DNA from: Wenxinia saemankumensis
GTDB lineage: Bacteria; Pseudomonadota; Alphaproteobacteria; Rhodobacterales; Rhodobacteraceae
Direction of reading: 5' to 3'
DNA length: 64,000 bases
Assembly: GCF_900141735.1 (NCBI RefSeq)
Contig: NZ_FQYO01000003.1
Location: forward strand, 62,001 to 126,000
Shown: positions 9,373-17,790 of the stretch, piece by piece
How positions within the stretch are numbered: position 1 is the first letter of the stretch
Layout: every line of letters starts with the position of its first letter
Made by a program: the position numbers and the translations under genes
Notes under the pieces: generated by a model
Seen by the model: the letters and a program-made list of their open reading frames with translations, nothing else
Told to the model about the DNA's origin: nothing
The model's database searches: none

Positions 9373-10964
9373 GCGCGCTGCTGGAAGTCGAGAACCTGAA
9401 CGTCCGCTTCCGCCAGGACGGCGCGCTGATCCGCGCGGTGCGGGGCGTCAGCTTCACCGTGGCGGAGGGGGAGACGGTCGCGCTGGTCGGCGAATCGGGG
9501 TCCGGCAAGTCCGTCACCGCGCTGTCGACCGTGCAGCTGCTGGGCGAGACGGCCGAGGTGTCGGGCCATGTCCGCTACCGGGGGACCGAGATGATCGGCG
9601 CGTCCGACCAGCGGCTGCGGGACGTGCGCGGCAACGACATCAGCTTCATCTTCCAGGAGCCGATGACCTCGCTCAATCCGCTCCACACGATCCAGAAGCA
9701 GTTGAGCGAATCGATCGAGCTGCATCAGGGCCTGCGCGGCGACGCGGTGCGGACCCGGATCGTGGAGTTGCTGACCGAGGTCGGCATCCGCGATGCCGAG
9801 ACGCGGCTCAACGCCTATCCCCACCAGCTCTCGGGCGGACAGCGCCAGCGGGTCATGATCGCCATGGCGCTGGCGAACCGGCCGCAGCTGCTGATCGCGG
9901 ACGAGCCGACGACCGCGCTCGACGTGACGATCCAGGCGCAGATCCTCGACCTGCTCGCGGACCTGAAATCGCGCGAGAAGCTGTCGATGCTCTTCATCAC
10001 CCACGACCTGACCATCGTGCGCCGGATCGCCGACCGGGTCTGCGTGATGAAGGACGGCGAGATCGTGGAACACGGGCCCACGGCCGAGATATTCGACGCG
10101 CCGCGCCATCCCTATACGCGGATGCTGCTGGGCGCCGAGAGCGCGGGCCGCCCGAACCCGGTGCCGCAGGACGCGCCCGTCGTCGCGGGGACCGAGCATC
10201 TGAAGATCTGGTTCCCCATCCATCGCGGCCTGCTGAAACGGACCGCGGGCTACGTGAAGGCGGTCAACGACGCGACGCTGACCGTCCGCGCCGGGGAGAC
10301 CGTGGGCGTGGTGGGCGAGAGCGGGTCGGGCAAGACGACGCTGGCCCTCGCCCTGATGCGGCTGATCCGGTCGGAGGGGGGCATCTCGTTCCGGGGGCGG
10401 GCCATCGACGGGCTGTCGCCGCGCGCCATGCGGCCGCTGCGGTCCGAGATGCAGATCGTCTTCCAGGATCCCTACGGCTCGCTCTCGCCGCGCATGACGG
10501 TGGAGCAGATCATCGCCGAGGGGCTCGGCGTGCACGGGGTCGAGAAGGGGCGCGACAGGCGGCAGATGGTGGCCGAGATCATGGCCGAGGTCGGGCTCGA
10601 TCCCGCCGCGATGGACCGCTACCCGCACGAATTCTCGGGCGGGCAGCGCCAGCGGATCGCCATCGCCCGCGCCCTGATCCTGCGGCCGAAGCTGATCGTC
10701 CTGGACGAGCCGACCAGCGCGCTCGACATGACGGTGCAGGTGCAGATCGTCGAGCTGCTGCGCGACTTGCAGGCGAAATACGGGCTCGCCTACCTCTTCA
10801 TCTCGCACGACCTGAAGGTCGTGCGCGCCCTCAGCCACAAGGTCATCGTGATGAAGAACGGCGACGTGGTCGAGGCGGGCAGCGCCGAGGAGATCTTCGA
10901 CGCGCCGCGGACCGACTATACCCGCCAGCTCATGGCCGCCGCCTTCGAGGGGCGGGCCGCCTGA
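9369..10964 (+). CDS. yejF: YejF-type ABC transporter ATP-binding protein (two ATPase domains)
   Basis: Energises the YejBE permease pair. The protein is 531 residues with two complete ATPase modules in tandem. Each has a Walker A (GESGSGKS; GESGSGKTT), a signature ([16 protein letters not shown]), a Walker B (LLIADEPTTALD; LIVLDEPTSALD) and a switch His (ITHD; ISHD). Each module also carries the oligopeptide-type C-terminal extension (HPYTRMLL; DYTRQLM). Start ATG 9369 overlaps the yejE stop. Last gene of the yej operon, convergent with the carboxypeptidase gene. Confidence 0.93.
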   Translation: MSALLEVENLNVRFRQDGALIRAVRGVSFTVAEGETVALVGESGSGKSVTALSTVQLLGETAEVSGHVRYRGTEMIGASDQRLRDVRGNDISFIFQEPMTSLNPLHTIQKQLSESIELHQGLRGDAVRTRIVELLTEVGIRDAETRLNAYPHQLSGGQRQRVMIAMALANRPQLLIADEPTTALDVTIQAQILDLLADLKSREKLSMLFITHDLTIVRRIADRVCVMKDGEIVEHGPTAEIFDAPRHPYTRMLLGAESAGRPNPVPQDAPVVAGTEHLKIWFPIHRGLLKRTAGYVKAVNDATLTVRAGETVGVVGESGSGKTTLALALMRLIRSEGGISFRGRAIDGLSPRAMRPLRSEMQIVFQDPYGSLSPRMTVEQIIAEGLGVHGVEKGRDRRQMVAEIMAEVGLDPAAMDRYPHEFSGGQRQRIAIARALILRPKLIVLDEPTSALDMTVQVQIVELLRDLQAKYGLAYLFISHDLKVVRALSHKVIVMKNGDVVEAGSAEEIFDAPRTDYTRQLMAAAFEGRAA

Positions 10965-11019
10965 GCCGGGGTCGGGTCGCCAGCGGGCGATCCCTTGACC
11001 CGTGCGGCCGGGACCTCGA

Positions 11020-12627
11020 TCAGTCGGTGCCGAGCATGAAGCAGGTGGTGCCGCGCGCCTGGAGGCGCCGGCAGGCGAGGTCGGCATCCTCGCGCGTCAG
11101 GCCCAGAACGTTCGCGTCGAAGCCGGTCGGCTGACGGATCACCCGGCGCAGCCCCTCGGACAGGACCGCGGCCTCGTTGAGGGTGACCTGCACGAGGTGA
11201 CGCTCGGCGTCGTATTGCGAGTTGAAGCGGCCGACATTGATGCCCCAGTGATGGCCGCCGCTGGTCGACAGGCGCGACACCATGACCGGCTCGGCCTCTT
11301 CCTCGACGCCTTCGGGCAGGGCGATGTCCGCCGCGCTCATGATGATCTCGCGCGGGGTCTCGCCCGCCGGCAGGGCCATGCCGTCGGACGAGACCGAGAC
11401 GGCGTCGTTCAGCGACAGCTCCGCCCCTTCGAGGATCGCGGCGGTCGAGCCGGTCGTCGCCTCGCCGGCGGGCGGCGCGCCCTCGACGAAGGTCAGGACG
11501 GTCCCGTCCTCGGTCACCGCGTCGAACGGGCTCTCCGCTGTCGGCGGGGGCGCTTCGGCGGTCTCGCCCAGGATGTCGTCCAGCGTTTCGGCGATCAGCT
11601 CGTCGGTGACGCGGTCGGCGCTGCTCGGGGCCGAACCGGGCCGGGATTCGGGACGGACCGCCCGGGTGACGAGGCCGCTCGTGCGGATCGTCCGTGCGGC
11701 CGGCGGGGCGTTGATGGTCGACGACGAGAGGAGCATCGGGTCCGTCGCCCCGCCCGGGTCCTGCGCCGCGACCGCCTCGGGGGTCGAGAGCGGCGCGAGC
11801 GACGGGGCATGGGCGAAGCCCATGTCCAGCAGCTCGGCCACGCGTGCGTTGCGGTCGGCGGTGGAGGTGCCGCCGAAGACGGTGGCGATGATGCGCCGGT
11901 CGCCCCGCTGCGCGCTGGCGACGAGGTTGAAGCCGGCGGCATTGGTGAACCCGGTCTTGATCCCGTCGGCGCCCTCGTAGGCGTCGAGGAAGCGGCGGTT
12001 GGTGTTCGTCACCTGCGCGATGCCGGCATCGGCCGTGCGGCGCGAGAACAGGTTATAGTATTGCGGGAAGTCGTAGATCATGTGGCGGCCGAGGATGGTC
12101 ATGTCGTGCGCCGTCGACATGTGCCCCTCCTGCGTCAGGCCGTTGGCGTTGCGGAACGTCGTGCTCGTCATGCCCATCGCCTGGGCGGTCGCGTTCATCC
12201 GGCGGGCGAAGGCGTCCTCCGAGCCCGAGATCGCGATGCCGATCGCCGTGGCCGCATCGTTGGCCGAGCGGATCGCGGCGGCGCGGATCAGGTAGCGCAT
12301 CCGGATCGTCTGCCCGGTCTGAAGGCCGAGCCGCGAGGGCGGCTCGTTCGCGGCGAGCGAGGTGATCCGTACCTCGGTATCGAGCCCGAGTTCGCCCCGC
12401 TCGATCGCCTGGAACGCGATGTAGAGCGTCATCATCTTCGTCAGCGAGGCCGGGTGCAGCCGGGTCTCGGCGTTGCGCGAATGGATGATCTCGCCCGTCC
12501 GGGCATCCATCACCATCGCCGCGTAAGGCGCGGCGCGGCCGGTCTGCGGCGCCAGCGCCGCTGCGGCGAGCATGAACAGGAACAGCAGGCCCATACGGGC
12601 CGCCAGACGGAGCTGTCGGATGGACAC
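11020..12627 (-). CDS. D-alanyl-D-alanine carboxypeptidase with C-terminal SPOR domain
   Basis: Penicillin-binding protein 5-type serine peptidase that trims pentapeptides of peptidoglycan in the periplasm, 535 residues. Seen: a signal peptide ending near TGRAAP, SLTK with Ser61/Lys64, SAN at 121-123 and KTG at 224-226. A long acidic, low-complexity linker follows (about 250-450). The last ~80 residues form a SPOR domain (HHWGINVGRFNSQYDAERHL), which in known proteins binds denuded septal glycan. The GTG start at 12627 sits six bases after AAGGTG and places the signal peptide at the N-terminus; ATG 12669 is the alternative. Confidence 0.85.
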   Translation of the reverse strand: MSIRQLRLAARMGLLFLFMLAAAALAPQTGRAAPYAAMVMDARTGEIIHSRNAETRLHPASLTKMMTLYIAFQAIERGELGLDTEVRITSLAANEPPSRLGLQTGQTIRMRYLIRAAAIRSANDAATAIGIAISGSEDAFARRMNATAQAMGMTSTTFRNANGLTQEGHMSTAHDMTILGRHMIYDFPQYYNLFSRRTADAGIAQVTNTNRRFLDAYEGADGIKTGFTNAAGFNLVASAQRGDRRIIATVFGGTSTADRNARVAELLDMGFAHAPSLAPLSTPEAVAAQDPGGATDPMLLSSSTINAPPAARTIRTSGLVTRAVRPESRPGSAPSSADRVTDELIAETLDDILGETAEAPPPTAESPFDAVTEDGTVLTFVEGAPPAGEATTGSTAAILEGAELSLNDAVSVSSDGMALPAGETPREIIMSAADIALPEGVEEEAEPVMVSRLSTSGGHHWGINVGRFNSQYDAERHLVQVTLNEAAVLSEGLRRVIRQPTGFDANVLGLTREDADLACRRLQARGTTCFMLGTD

Positions 12628-12830
12628 GATGGTCACCTTTGAAACTGTCTGCCTCGGGCGGGTCCGCATCGTGGCGGATCCCTTGATTGAGAAGGACGCT
12701 AGCACGACCCCGTGAGTCCCGGAAGGCCCGACTTTCCAAGGATTGTGCGGCGAAGCTCATCTGCAACCTAAACCTGCCGAGCGGGGGGCGGATTGCCGCT
12801 ACATGCGGGATTCGTCAGGCGGCCTGAGGA

Positions 12831-13520
12831 TCAGAGCGTGCCCAGAACGGCGCGCAGGTCCCGCAGCGACTCGATCCGGCGGAACCGTTCGGCCCCCCGC
12901 GGCGTTTCCGCGCGCTCGTAGGACCAGGTTGTCTCGTACGGGACATGGATGCCCCAGGCCCCGGCCTCGATCGCCGGCAGGATGTCGGACCGCAGCGAAT
13001 TGCCGACCATCGCGGAGCGGTCGGGCCGGTCGAAGAGACGGGCATAGGTTCGCGCCGTCTTGTCGCTGACGATCTCGACCCCGTCGAAGAGCTCGCCGAG
13101 GCCCGAGGCCGCGAGCTTGCGTTCCTGGTCCAGCAGATCGCCCTTGGTCACCAGCAGCAGCCGCGCCTCTCCCGCGAGGCTCTCGACCGCGTCCCGCGCG
13201 CCGGGCAGCAGCTCGACCGGATGCGCCAGCATGTCGCGTCCGGCGGCGAGGATCTCGCCGATCACGGCGCCCGGCACCCGCCCCTCCGTCACCTCGACCG
13301 CCGTCTCGATCATCGAGAGGGTGAAGCCCTTGATGCCGAAGCCGTAGCGGCCGAGATTGCGCCGCTCCACCGCGTCGAGCCGGGGGCCGAGATCGGCGGG
13401 ATCGGCATGGTCCGCCAGCAGCCGCGCGAAGCTGGCCTGGGTCATCTGGAAGTACCGCTCGTTGTGCCAGAGCGTGTCGTCGGCATCGAAGCCGACGGTC
13501 CATTCCGCGAGATCGGTCAT
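12831..13520 (-). CDS. HAD-superfamily hydrolase
   Basis: Phosphatase-like protein, 229 residues, cytoplasmic. Seen: motif [13 protein letters not shown] with the nucleophile Asp11 and acid/base Asp13, a helical cap, motif II LLVTKGD, the Lys of motif III in SDKTART, and motif [15 protein letters not shown]. Subtype I HAD with an alpha-helical cap; substrate unknown. Start ATG 13520. It lies downstream of the carboxypeptidase gene on the same strand (about 200 bp gap) and is divergent from clpS. Confidence 0.82.
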   Translation of the reverse strand: MTDLAEWTVGFDADDTLWHNERYFQMTQASFARLLADHADPADLGPRLDAVERRNLGRYGFGIKGFTLSMIETAVEVTEGRVPGAVIGEILAAGRDMLAHPVELLPGARDAVESLAGEARLLLVTKGDLLDQERKLAASGLGELFDGVEIVSDKTARTYARLFDRPDRSAMVGNSLRSDILPAIEAGAWGIHVPYETTWSYERAETPRGAERFRRIESLRDLRAVLGTL

Positions 13521-13630
13521 CGGCCCCTCCTCTGCCCGGCCGCGGCCTTTTCAGCGCGGTCCGGGCGCATATATACACGGGCCTACCAGCCGAGACAGAC
13601 GAACCGGGCCCGACCCGGGATGGGGCGCCG

Positions 13631-13975
13631 ATGACGACGGACATCTGGACGATGCAGGACGACGATGACGACGACCGCGACGGCGGGGCCGGCGTCAAGC
13701 TCGAGACGCGGACGAAGACGCGCAAGCCTCCGCTCTACAAGGTGCTGATCCTGAACGACGATTACACCCCGATGGAATTCGTGGTCCACGTGCTGGAGCG
13801 GTTCTTCGGGATGACCCATGCGCAGGCCTTCGACCTGATGCTGACGGTGCACAAGAAGGGCGTCGCCGTGGTCGGCGTGTTCACCCACGAGATCGCCGAG
13901 ACGAAGGTCGCCCTCGTGATGGACTTCGCGCAGCGGCACCAGCACCCGCTGCAATGCACGATGGAAAAGGAATAG
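13631..13975 (+). CDS. clpS: ATP-dependent Clp protease adaptor ClpS
   Basis: Delivers N-degron substrates to ClpAP. The protein is 114 residues with a disordered acidic N-terminal tail ([10 protein letters not shown]) followed by the core fold. Seen: [24 protein letters not shown], with the DDYTPMEFV hydrophobic pocket for N-terminal residues, and the [20 protein letters not shown] block. Start ATG 13631, seven codons upstream of a second ATG. clpA is not next door; the neighbour is an RsmC-like gene 9 bp downstream. Confidence 0.95.
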   Translation: MTTDIWTMQDDDDDDRDGGAGVKLETRTKTRKPPLYKVLILNDDYTPMEFVVHVLERFFGMTHAQAFDLMLTVHKKGVAVVGVFTHEIAETKVALVMDFAQRHQHPLQCTMEKE

Positions 13976-13984
13976 GTCCCGGCC

Positions 13985-14959
13985 TTGGCGCGTGACCGGC
14001 TTTCCGCCGCGCTGGAGGCGCGGCTGCTCGACCTGCCGGACGGCGAGGTGCTGGCGGTCGAGCCGCCCGCGGGGGCCGACCTCTCGGCCCTGCCGCGCGA
14101 GCGGGTGCGCGTCCTCACCACCTTCGCGCCCAAAGCCGATCACTGGGCGGGCCGGGGCTTCGCCCTCGACGAGGGCGGGGCCGCGGCGCTGGCGCTGGTC
14201 CATGTGCCCCGCGGCAAGGCCCATGCCCGGGCCCTGATCGCGGCGGCGACCCGGCGGGCCGATGTCGTGGCGGTGGACGGGCAGAAGACCGACGGCATCG
14301 ACAGCCACTGGCGCGACCTGCGGAAGCTGACTGGCGGCGACGTGCCCTCGCTGAGCGCCGCGCATGGCCGGCTCTTCGTCGTGCCGCCGGGCGCCGACCT
14401 CGCCGCCTGGGACGATCCCGGCCCCCGCGAGGTGGCCGACGGGTTCGTCACCAGGCCCGGCGTGTTCAGCCAGGACGGGCCGGACCCGGCCTCGATCCTG
14501 CTGGCCGAGACGCTGCCGCCGCAGCTGCCCCCCCGGATGGCCGATCTCGGCGCCGGCTGGGGTTACCTCTCGCGGGCGATCCTGACGCGGGAGGGGGTGA
14601 CCGCCCTCGACCTCGTGGAAGGGGAGGGGCTGGCCCTCGATTGTGCGCGGCTGAACGTGACCGATCCCCGTGCCCGCTTCGTCCGGGCGGATGCGACGAC
14701 CCATCCGGGCGGGCCCTGGGACGGTGTCGTGACCAACCCGCCCTTCCATGCCGGGCGCGCCGCCGATCCCGGCCTCGGCCGTGCCTTCATCGCCGCGGCG
14801 GCCCGGGGGCTGACGCGGGACGGTCAGCTCTGGCTTGTCGCGAATCGGCAGCTTCCGTATGAAGAGGCCCTGGACGGCGCCTTTGCGCGAACGCAAACCC
14901 TGCGCGAGACGGCGGGGTTCAAGGTCCTTCACGCGTCGCGGCCCCGCAGCGGGGCCTGA
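13985..14959 (+). CDS. rsmC: RsmC-like class I SAM methyltransferase (16S rRNA guanine-N2)
   Basis: Probably methylates a guanine of 16S rRNA (G1207 in E. coli RsmC). The protein is 324 residues with two domains: an N-terminal degenerate methyltransferase-like half, and a C-terminal catalytic half with SAM motif DLGAGWGYL (about 187-195) and the N2-guanine signature NPPFHAG at 251-257. TTG start at 13985, close behind clpS with only 9 bp between them, so probably co-transcribed. Exact target base is inferred from the family, not seen. Confidence 0.82.
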   Translation: MARDRLSAALEARLLDLPDGEVLAVEPPAGADLSALPRERVRVLTTFAPKADHWAGRGFALDEGGAAALALVHVPRGKAHARALIAAATRRADVVAVDGQKTDGIDSHWRDLRKLTGGDVPSLSAAHGRLFVVPPGADLAAWDDPGPREVADGFVTRPGVFSQDGPDPASILLAETLPPQLPPRMADLGAGWGYLSRAILTREGVTALDLVEGEGLALDCARLNVTDPRARFVRADATTHPGGPWDGVVTNPPFHAGRAADPGLGRAFIAAAARGLTRDGQLWLVANRQLPYEEALDGAFARTQTLRETAGFKVLHASRPRSGA

Positions 14960-14980
14960 TCCTCAGCGGAGCCCCCCGAC

Positions 14981-15784
14981 ATGTCGTTTTCCATCGCGGG
15001 CAAGACCGCCATCGTGACCGGTGCCGCCAACGGTGTCGGCCTCGCCATCGGACGCCGCTTCGTCGAGGCCGGGGCGAACGTCGTCTTCGTCGACCGCGAC
15101 GAGGAGACGCTGATGCGCGAGATCGGCGACATGGTGAAGGACGAGGGCGCGGCCCGCTGCTTCACCGGCGACCTGCGCGAGAAGCTGACCATCGCCAACC
15201 TGCTCAGCCTCGCCATCGACGCCTATGACCGGGTCGACATCCTGGTGAACGCGGCGCGCCAGGTCGTGCCGACCGACCCGCTCGACCCCGACGACAGCTC
15301 GATGCACGAGATGCTCGAGCAGAACCTGATGATCGCGATGCGGCTCTGCCAGGCGACGGCGAAGAAGATGATCAAGATCGGCGCCGACCAGGAGGAGGGG
15401 ACGCTGGGATCGATCATCAACCTGTCCTCCATCGCCGCCCGCCGGGCGCATCCGGACCTGCTGGCCTATTCCGTCTCGACCGCCGCGCTCGACCAGCTGA
15501 CACGCTCGCTCGCCGTGGCGCTGGCGCCGCACCGGATCCGGGTGAACGCGGTCGCCTTCGGCTCCGTGATGAGCGCTTCGCTCAAGGGCTCTCTCAAGGA
15601 GGACAACGGGATGCGGGGCGAGATCGTCTCGCACACGCCGCTGGCGCGGATCGCGGGTCCGGGCGAGGTGTCCGAGGCGGTGCAGTTCCTCGCCAGCGAT
15701 TCGGCGGATTTCGTGACCGGGCAGGTGATCACGGTCGATGGCGGGCGCACGCTGCTCGACGCGGCCGGGGTGGCGGCGCATTAG
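14981..15784 (+). CDS. SDR-family protein with substituted catalytic lysine
   Basis: Rossmann-fold protein of the short-chain dehydrogenase/reductase family, 267 residues. Seen: the cofactor motif TGAANGVG (13-20), an Asp after strand 2 (VFVDRD) suggesting NAD(H), the candidate active Ser150 and Tyr163. The YxxxK motif reads Y-S-V-S-T, so Thr167 replaces the catalytic Lys. The usual NNAG motif reads NAAR. The C-terminal VTGQVITVDGG is normal. The gene may encode a non-catalytic or altered SDR. It follows rsmC by 21 bp and is convergent with hemC. Confidence 0.8.
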   Translation: MSFSIAGKTAIVTGAANGVGLAIGRRFVEAGANVVFVDRDEETLMREIGDMVKDEGAARCFTGDLREKLTIANLLSLAIDAYDRVDILVNAARQVVPTDPLDPDDSSMHEMLEQNLMIAMRLCQATAKKMIKIGADQEEGTLGSIINLSSIAARRAHPDLLAYSVSTAALDQLTRSLAVALAPHRIRVNAVAFGSVMSASLKGSLKEDNGMRGEIVSHTPLARIAGPGEVSEAVQFLASDSADFVTGQVITVDGGRTLLDAAGVAAH

Positions 15785-15805
15785 GGCCGCGTTCCGCCCG
15801 CGGCC
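15785..15805. terminator. hairpin between convergent SDR gene and hemC
   Basis: A perfect 7-bp stem (GGCCGCG / CGCGGCC) with a 7-base loop starts one base after the SDR stop codon. No T-tract follows, so it is a possible bidirectional transcript end rather than a clear intrinsic terminator. Confidence 0.4.
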
Positions 15806-15813
15806 GATGGACG

Positions 15814-15846
15814 GCCGAGATATCTGTCTTCCCTGCGAAGAAAGAG
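15814..15846 (+). repeat. dispersed intergenic motif, copy A
   Basis: Shares GCCGAG-R-TAT-Y-TG and CCCTGCGAAGA with a second copy at 59177-59208. Both copies sit in the same orientation between convergent genes. Copy A ends just before the hemC stop codon. Confidence 0.45.
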
Positions 15847-16788
15847 TCAGTCGGTCCAGAAATCCGGGCCGGCGCGCTCCAGTAGCTGGGCGGCCATGGC
15901 CCGGCCGATCTCCGGCCCGTCGGTCGCCGGGCCGGTGACGTCGTCGGACAGCACGCGCGCCCCGTCCTCGGACAGGATCTCGCCCCGCAGGCGCAGGCTG
16001 TCGCCCGTCAGCTCGGCGAGGCCGGCGATCGGCGTCTCGCACGACCCGTCCAGCCCCTCCAGCAGCGCCCGTTCCGCGGCGAGCCGCAGGCCGGTCGCGC
16101 GGTGGTGGATCCGGGCCAGCAGCGCCGCGACCCGGTCGTCGCTCGTCCGGCGCTCGATCCCGATGGCGCCCTGCGCGATGGCGGGCAGCATGTCCTCGGG
16201 CGCGACCGGGCTCTGCGCGACATCGGCATAGCCGAGCCGGTTCAGCCCCGCCATGGCGAGGAAGGTCGCCTGCGCCACGCCGTCCCGCAGCTTCTGCAGG
16301 CGCGTCTGCACGTTGCCCCGGAACTCGACCACGTACAGGTCCGGGCGCCGCGCCATCACCTGCGCCCGCCGCCGCAGCGATGAGGTGCCGACCACGGCCC
16401 CCCGCGGCAGATCGGCGAGGCCGCCGTGCCCCAGCGTGACGAAGGCGTCGCGCGGATCCTCGCGCGGCAGGTAGGTGTCCAGGATCAGCCCCTCGGGCTG
16501 GAGCGTCGGCATGTCCTTCATCGAATGGACGGCGAGGTCGATCTCGCCGGCGATCAGCGCCTCCTCGATCTCGCGGGTGAACAGGCCCTTGCCGCCGATC
16601 TCGCGCAGGGCGCGGTCCTGCACCCGGTCGCCGGTGACCTTGATCACCACGATCTCGAACGCGGCCTCCGGCAGGCCGTGCGCGGCCATCAGGCGGTCCC
16701 GCGTCTCGTGCGCCTGGGCCAGCGCCAGCGGCGAGCCGCGGGTGCCGATGCGGAGGGGGGCGTCGGGGGTGGGGGCGTCGTCTGTCAT
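15847..16788 (-). CDS. hemC: hydroxymethylbilane synthase (porphobilinogen deaminase)
   Basis: Condenses four porphobilinogens to hydroxymethylbilane in heme and cobalamin synthesis, 313 residues. Seen: IGTRGSPLALAQA, the KGLFTREIEEAL and AVHSMKDMP blocks around the substrate site, GTSSLRRRAQ, FRGNVQTRL, and the dipyrromethane cofactor cysteine Cys250 in LDGSCETPIAG. Start ATG 16788. It points away from hemE, with a regulator gene between them. Confidence 0.95.
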   Translation of the reverse strand: MTDDAPTPDAPLRIGTRGSPLALAQAHETRDRLMAAHGLPEAAFEIVVIKVTGDRVQDRALREIGGKGLFTREIEEALIAGEIDLAVHSMKDMPTLQPEGLILDTYLPREDPRDAFVTLGHGGLADLPRGAVVGTSSLRRRAQVMARRPDLYVVEFRGNVQTRLQKLRDGVAQATFLAMAGLNRLGYADVAQSPVAPEDMLPAIAQGAIGIERRTSDDRVAALLARIHHRATGLRLAAERALLEGLDGSCETPIAGLAELTGDSLRLRGEILSEDGARVLSDDVTGPATDGPEIGRAMAAQLLERAGPDFWTD

Positions 16789-16992
16789 GGGGAGGGGCTT
16801 ACGGCACCCCGAAGAGGGCTTTCAAGCGGCGGCGCCACCCGCGCCGTCTGCGGCGGGGCGCCCGGGGCGGGCTTTCGGCCCACGGTCCGAGCTTGAGGTG
16901 CTGGAGAACGGCATGGTCGTAGAAGGTCATTGGGCGGGGTCCGGCATGGGAGCGGCGCCGCATCGCAGATCACATCGCTCCTGCCATGCTGG

Positions 16993-17019
16993 TGTCAGCA
17001 GCCCGCCCTGTGCTGTCAG
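16993..17019 (+). promoter_or_regulatory. direct TGTCAG repeats upstream of the WYL regulator
   Basis: TGTCAG at 16993-16998 and again at 17014-17019, 21 bp apart (two helical turns), end 24 bp before the regulator ATG. The first copy is also the core of GCTG-GTGT-CAGC. Candidate autoregulatory operator; binding is inferred. Confidence 0.35.
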
Positions 17020-17043
17020 GGGCAAGACGGCTATCCTGCCCCC

Positions 17044-17736
17044 ATGTCCCGCCCCGACCGCCTGTTCGAGCTGATCCAGACCCTGCGCGCCGCCCCGGGT
17101 CCGCGCACGGCGCAGGATCTGGCGACGGCGCTCGAGGTGAGCCCGCGGACCATCTACCGCGACATCTCCGCGCTGCAGGCGATGCGGGTGCCGGTCGAGG
17201 GGGCGGCGGGGATCGGCTACGTGCTGCGGCGGGGCTACGACCTCCCCCCGCTCAACTTCGATACCGAGGAGGCGGAGGCGCTGCGCGTCGGCCTGGCCAT
17301 GCTGATGCGCACCGGCGACGGCGCGCTGGTCCGGGCGGGCCGGCGGGTGCGCGACAAGATCGACGCGCTGCACGGCCCCGCGACCTGGCTGCATGTCGCC
17401 CCGTTCGGCGCGCCGATGGACGATCCCGGCCTCGGCTGCGTGCCCGTCGCGCAGCTGCGTCAGGCGATCCGGGAGGAGCGCAAGCTGCGGATCGACTATC
17501 GCGCCCCGGAGGGCGAGACCGAGCGGGTGATCCGCCCCCTCGTCCTGATCTACCATGTCGAGGTGAAGATGCTCGCCGCCTGGTGCGACCTGCGGGCCGA
17601 CTTCCGGCACTTCCGCATCGACCGCATCTGGGGCTGCGAGACGCTGGAGGAGAGCTTCGCCGGACAGGGGGACCTGCTGCGGTCCCTCTGGGCCGAGCGG
17701 GAGGGCGCGGAGAAGGTCGCGGGCGGCGCCGCTTGA
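17044..17736 (+). CDS. YafY-type HTH/WYL transcriptional regulator
   Basis: Predicted DNA-binding regulator, 230 residues. Seen: an N-terminal winged helix-turn-helix (PRTAQDLATALEVSPRTIYRDISALQAMRVP) and a C-terminal WYL-type ligand-sensing region with ERKLRIDYRAPEGETERVIRPL, followed by LAAWCDLRADFRHFRIDRI. Start ATG 17044. It lies between hemC and hemE and is 54 bp upstream of hemE on the same strand. The target is unknown; heme genes or its own promoter are the nearest candidates. Confidence 0.82.
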   Translation: MSRPDRLFELIQTLRAAPGPRTAQDLATALEVSPRTIYRDISALQAMRVPVEGAAGIGYVLRRGYDLPPLNFDTEEAEALRVGLAMLMRTGDGALVRAGRRVRDKIDALHGPATWLHVAPFGAPMDDPGLGCVPVAQLRQAIREERKLRIDYRAPEGETERVIRPLVLIYHVEVKMLAAWCDLRADFRHFRIDRIWGCETLEESFAGQGDLLRSLWAEREGAEKVAGGAA

Positions 17737-17790
17737 CTTCCGGGGGGCGGGCGACGACCTCCCTCCCCGGAGAGCAAGGAAGGCACCGCG

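Noticed and set aside
10976-11000. Imperfect stem GGGTCGCC / GGCGATCCC between yejF and the carboxypeptidase gene
   Set aside because: It needs a bulge and has no T-tract, so I could not support it as a terminator.
8844-11087. A 747-codon minus-strand open frame opposite yejE/yejF
   Set aside because: It covers both ATPase domains of YejF in antisense and shows no domain of its own.
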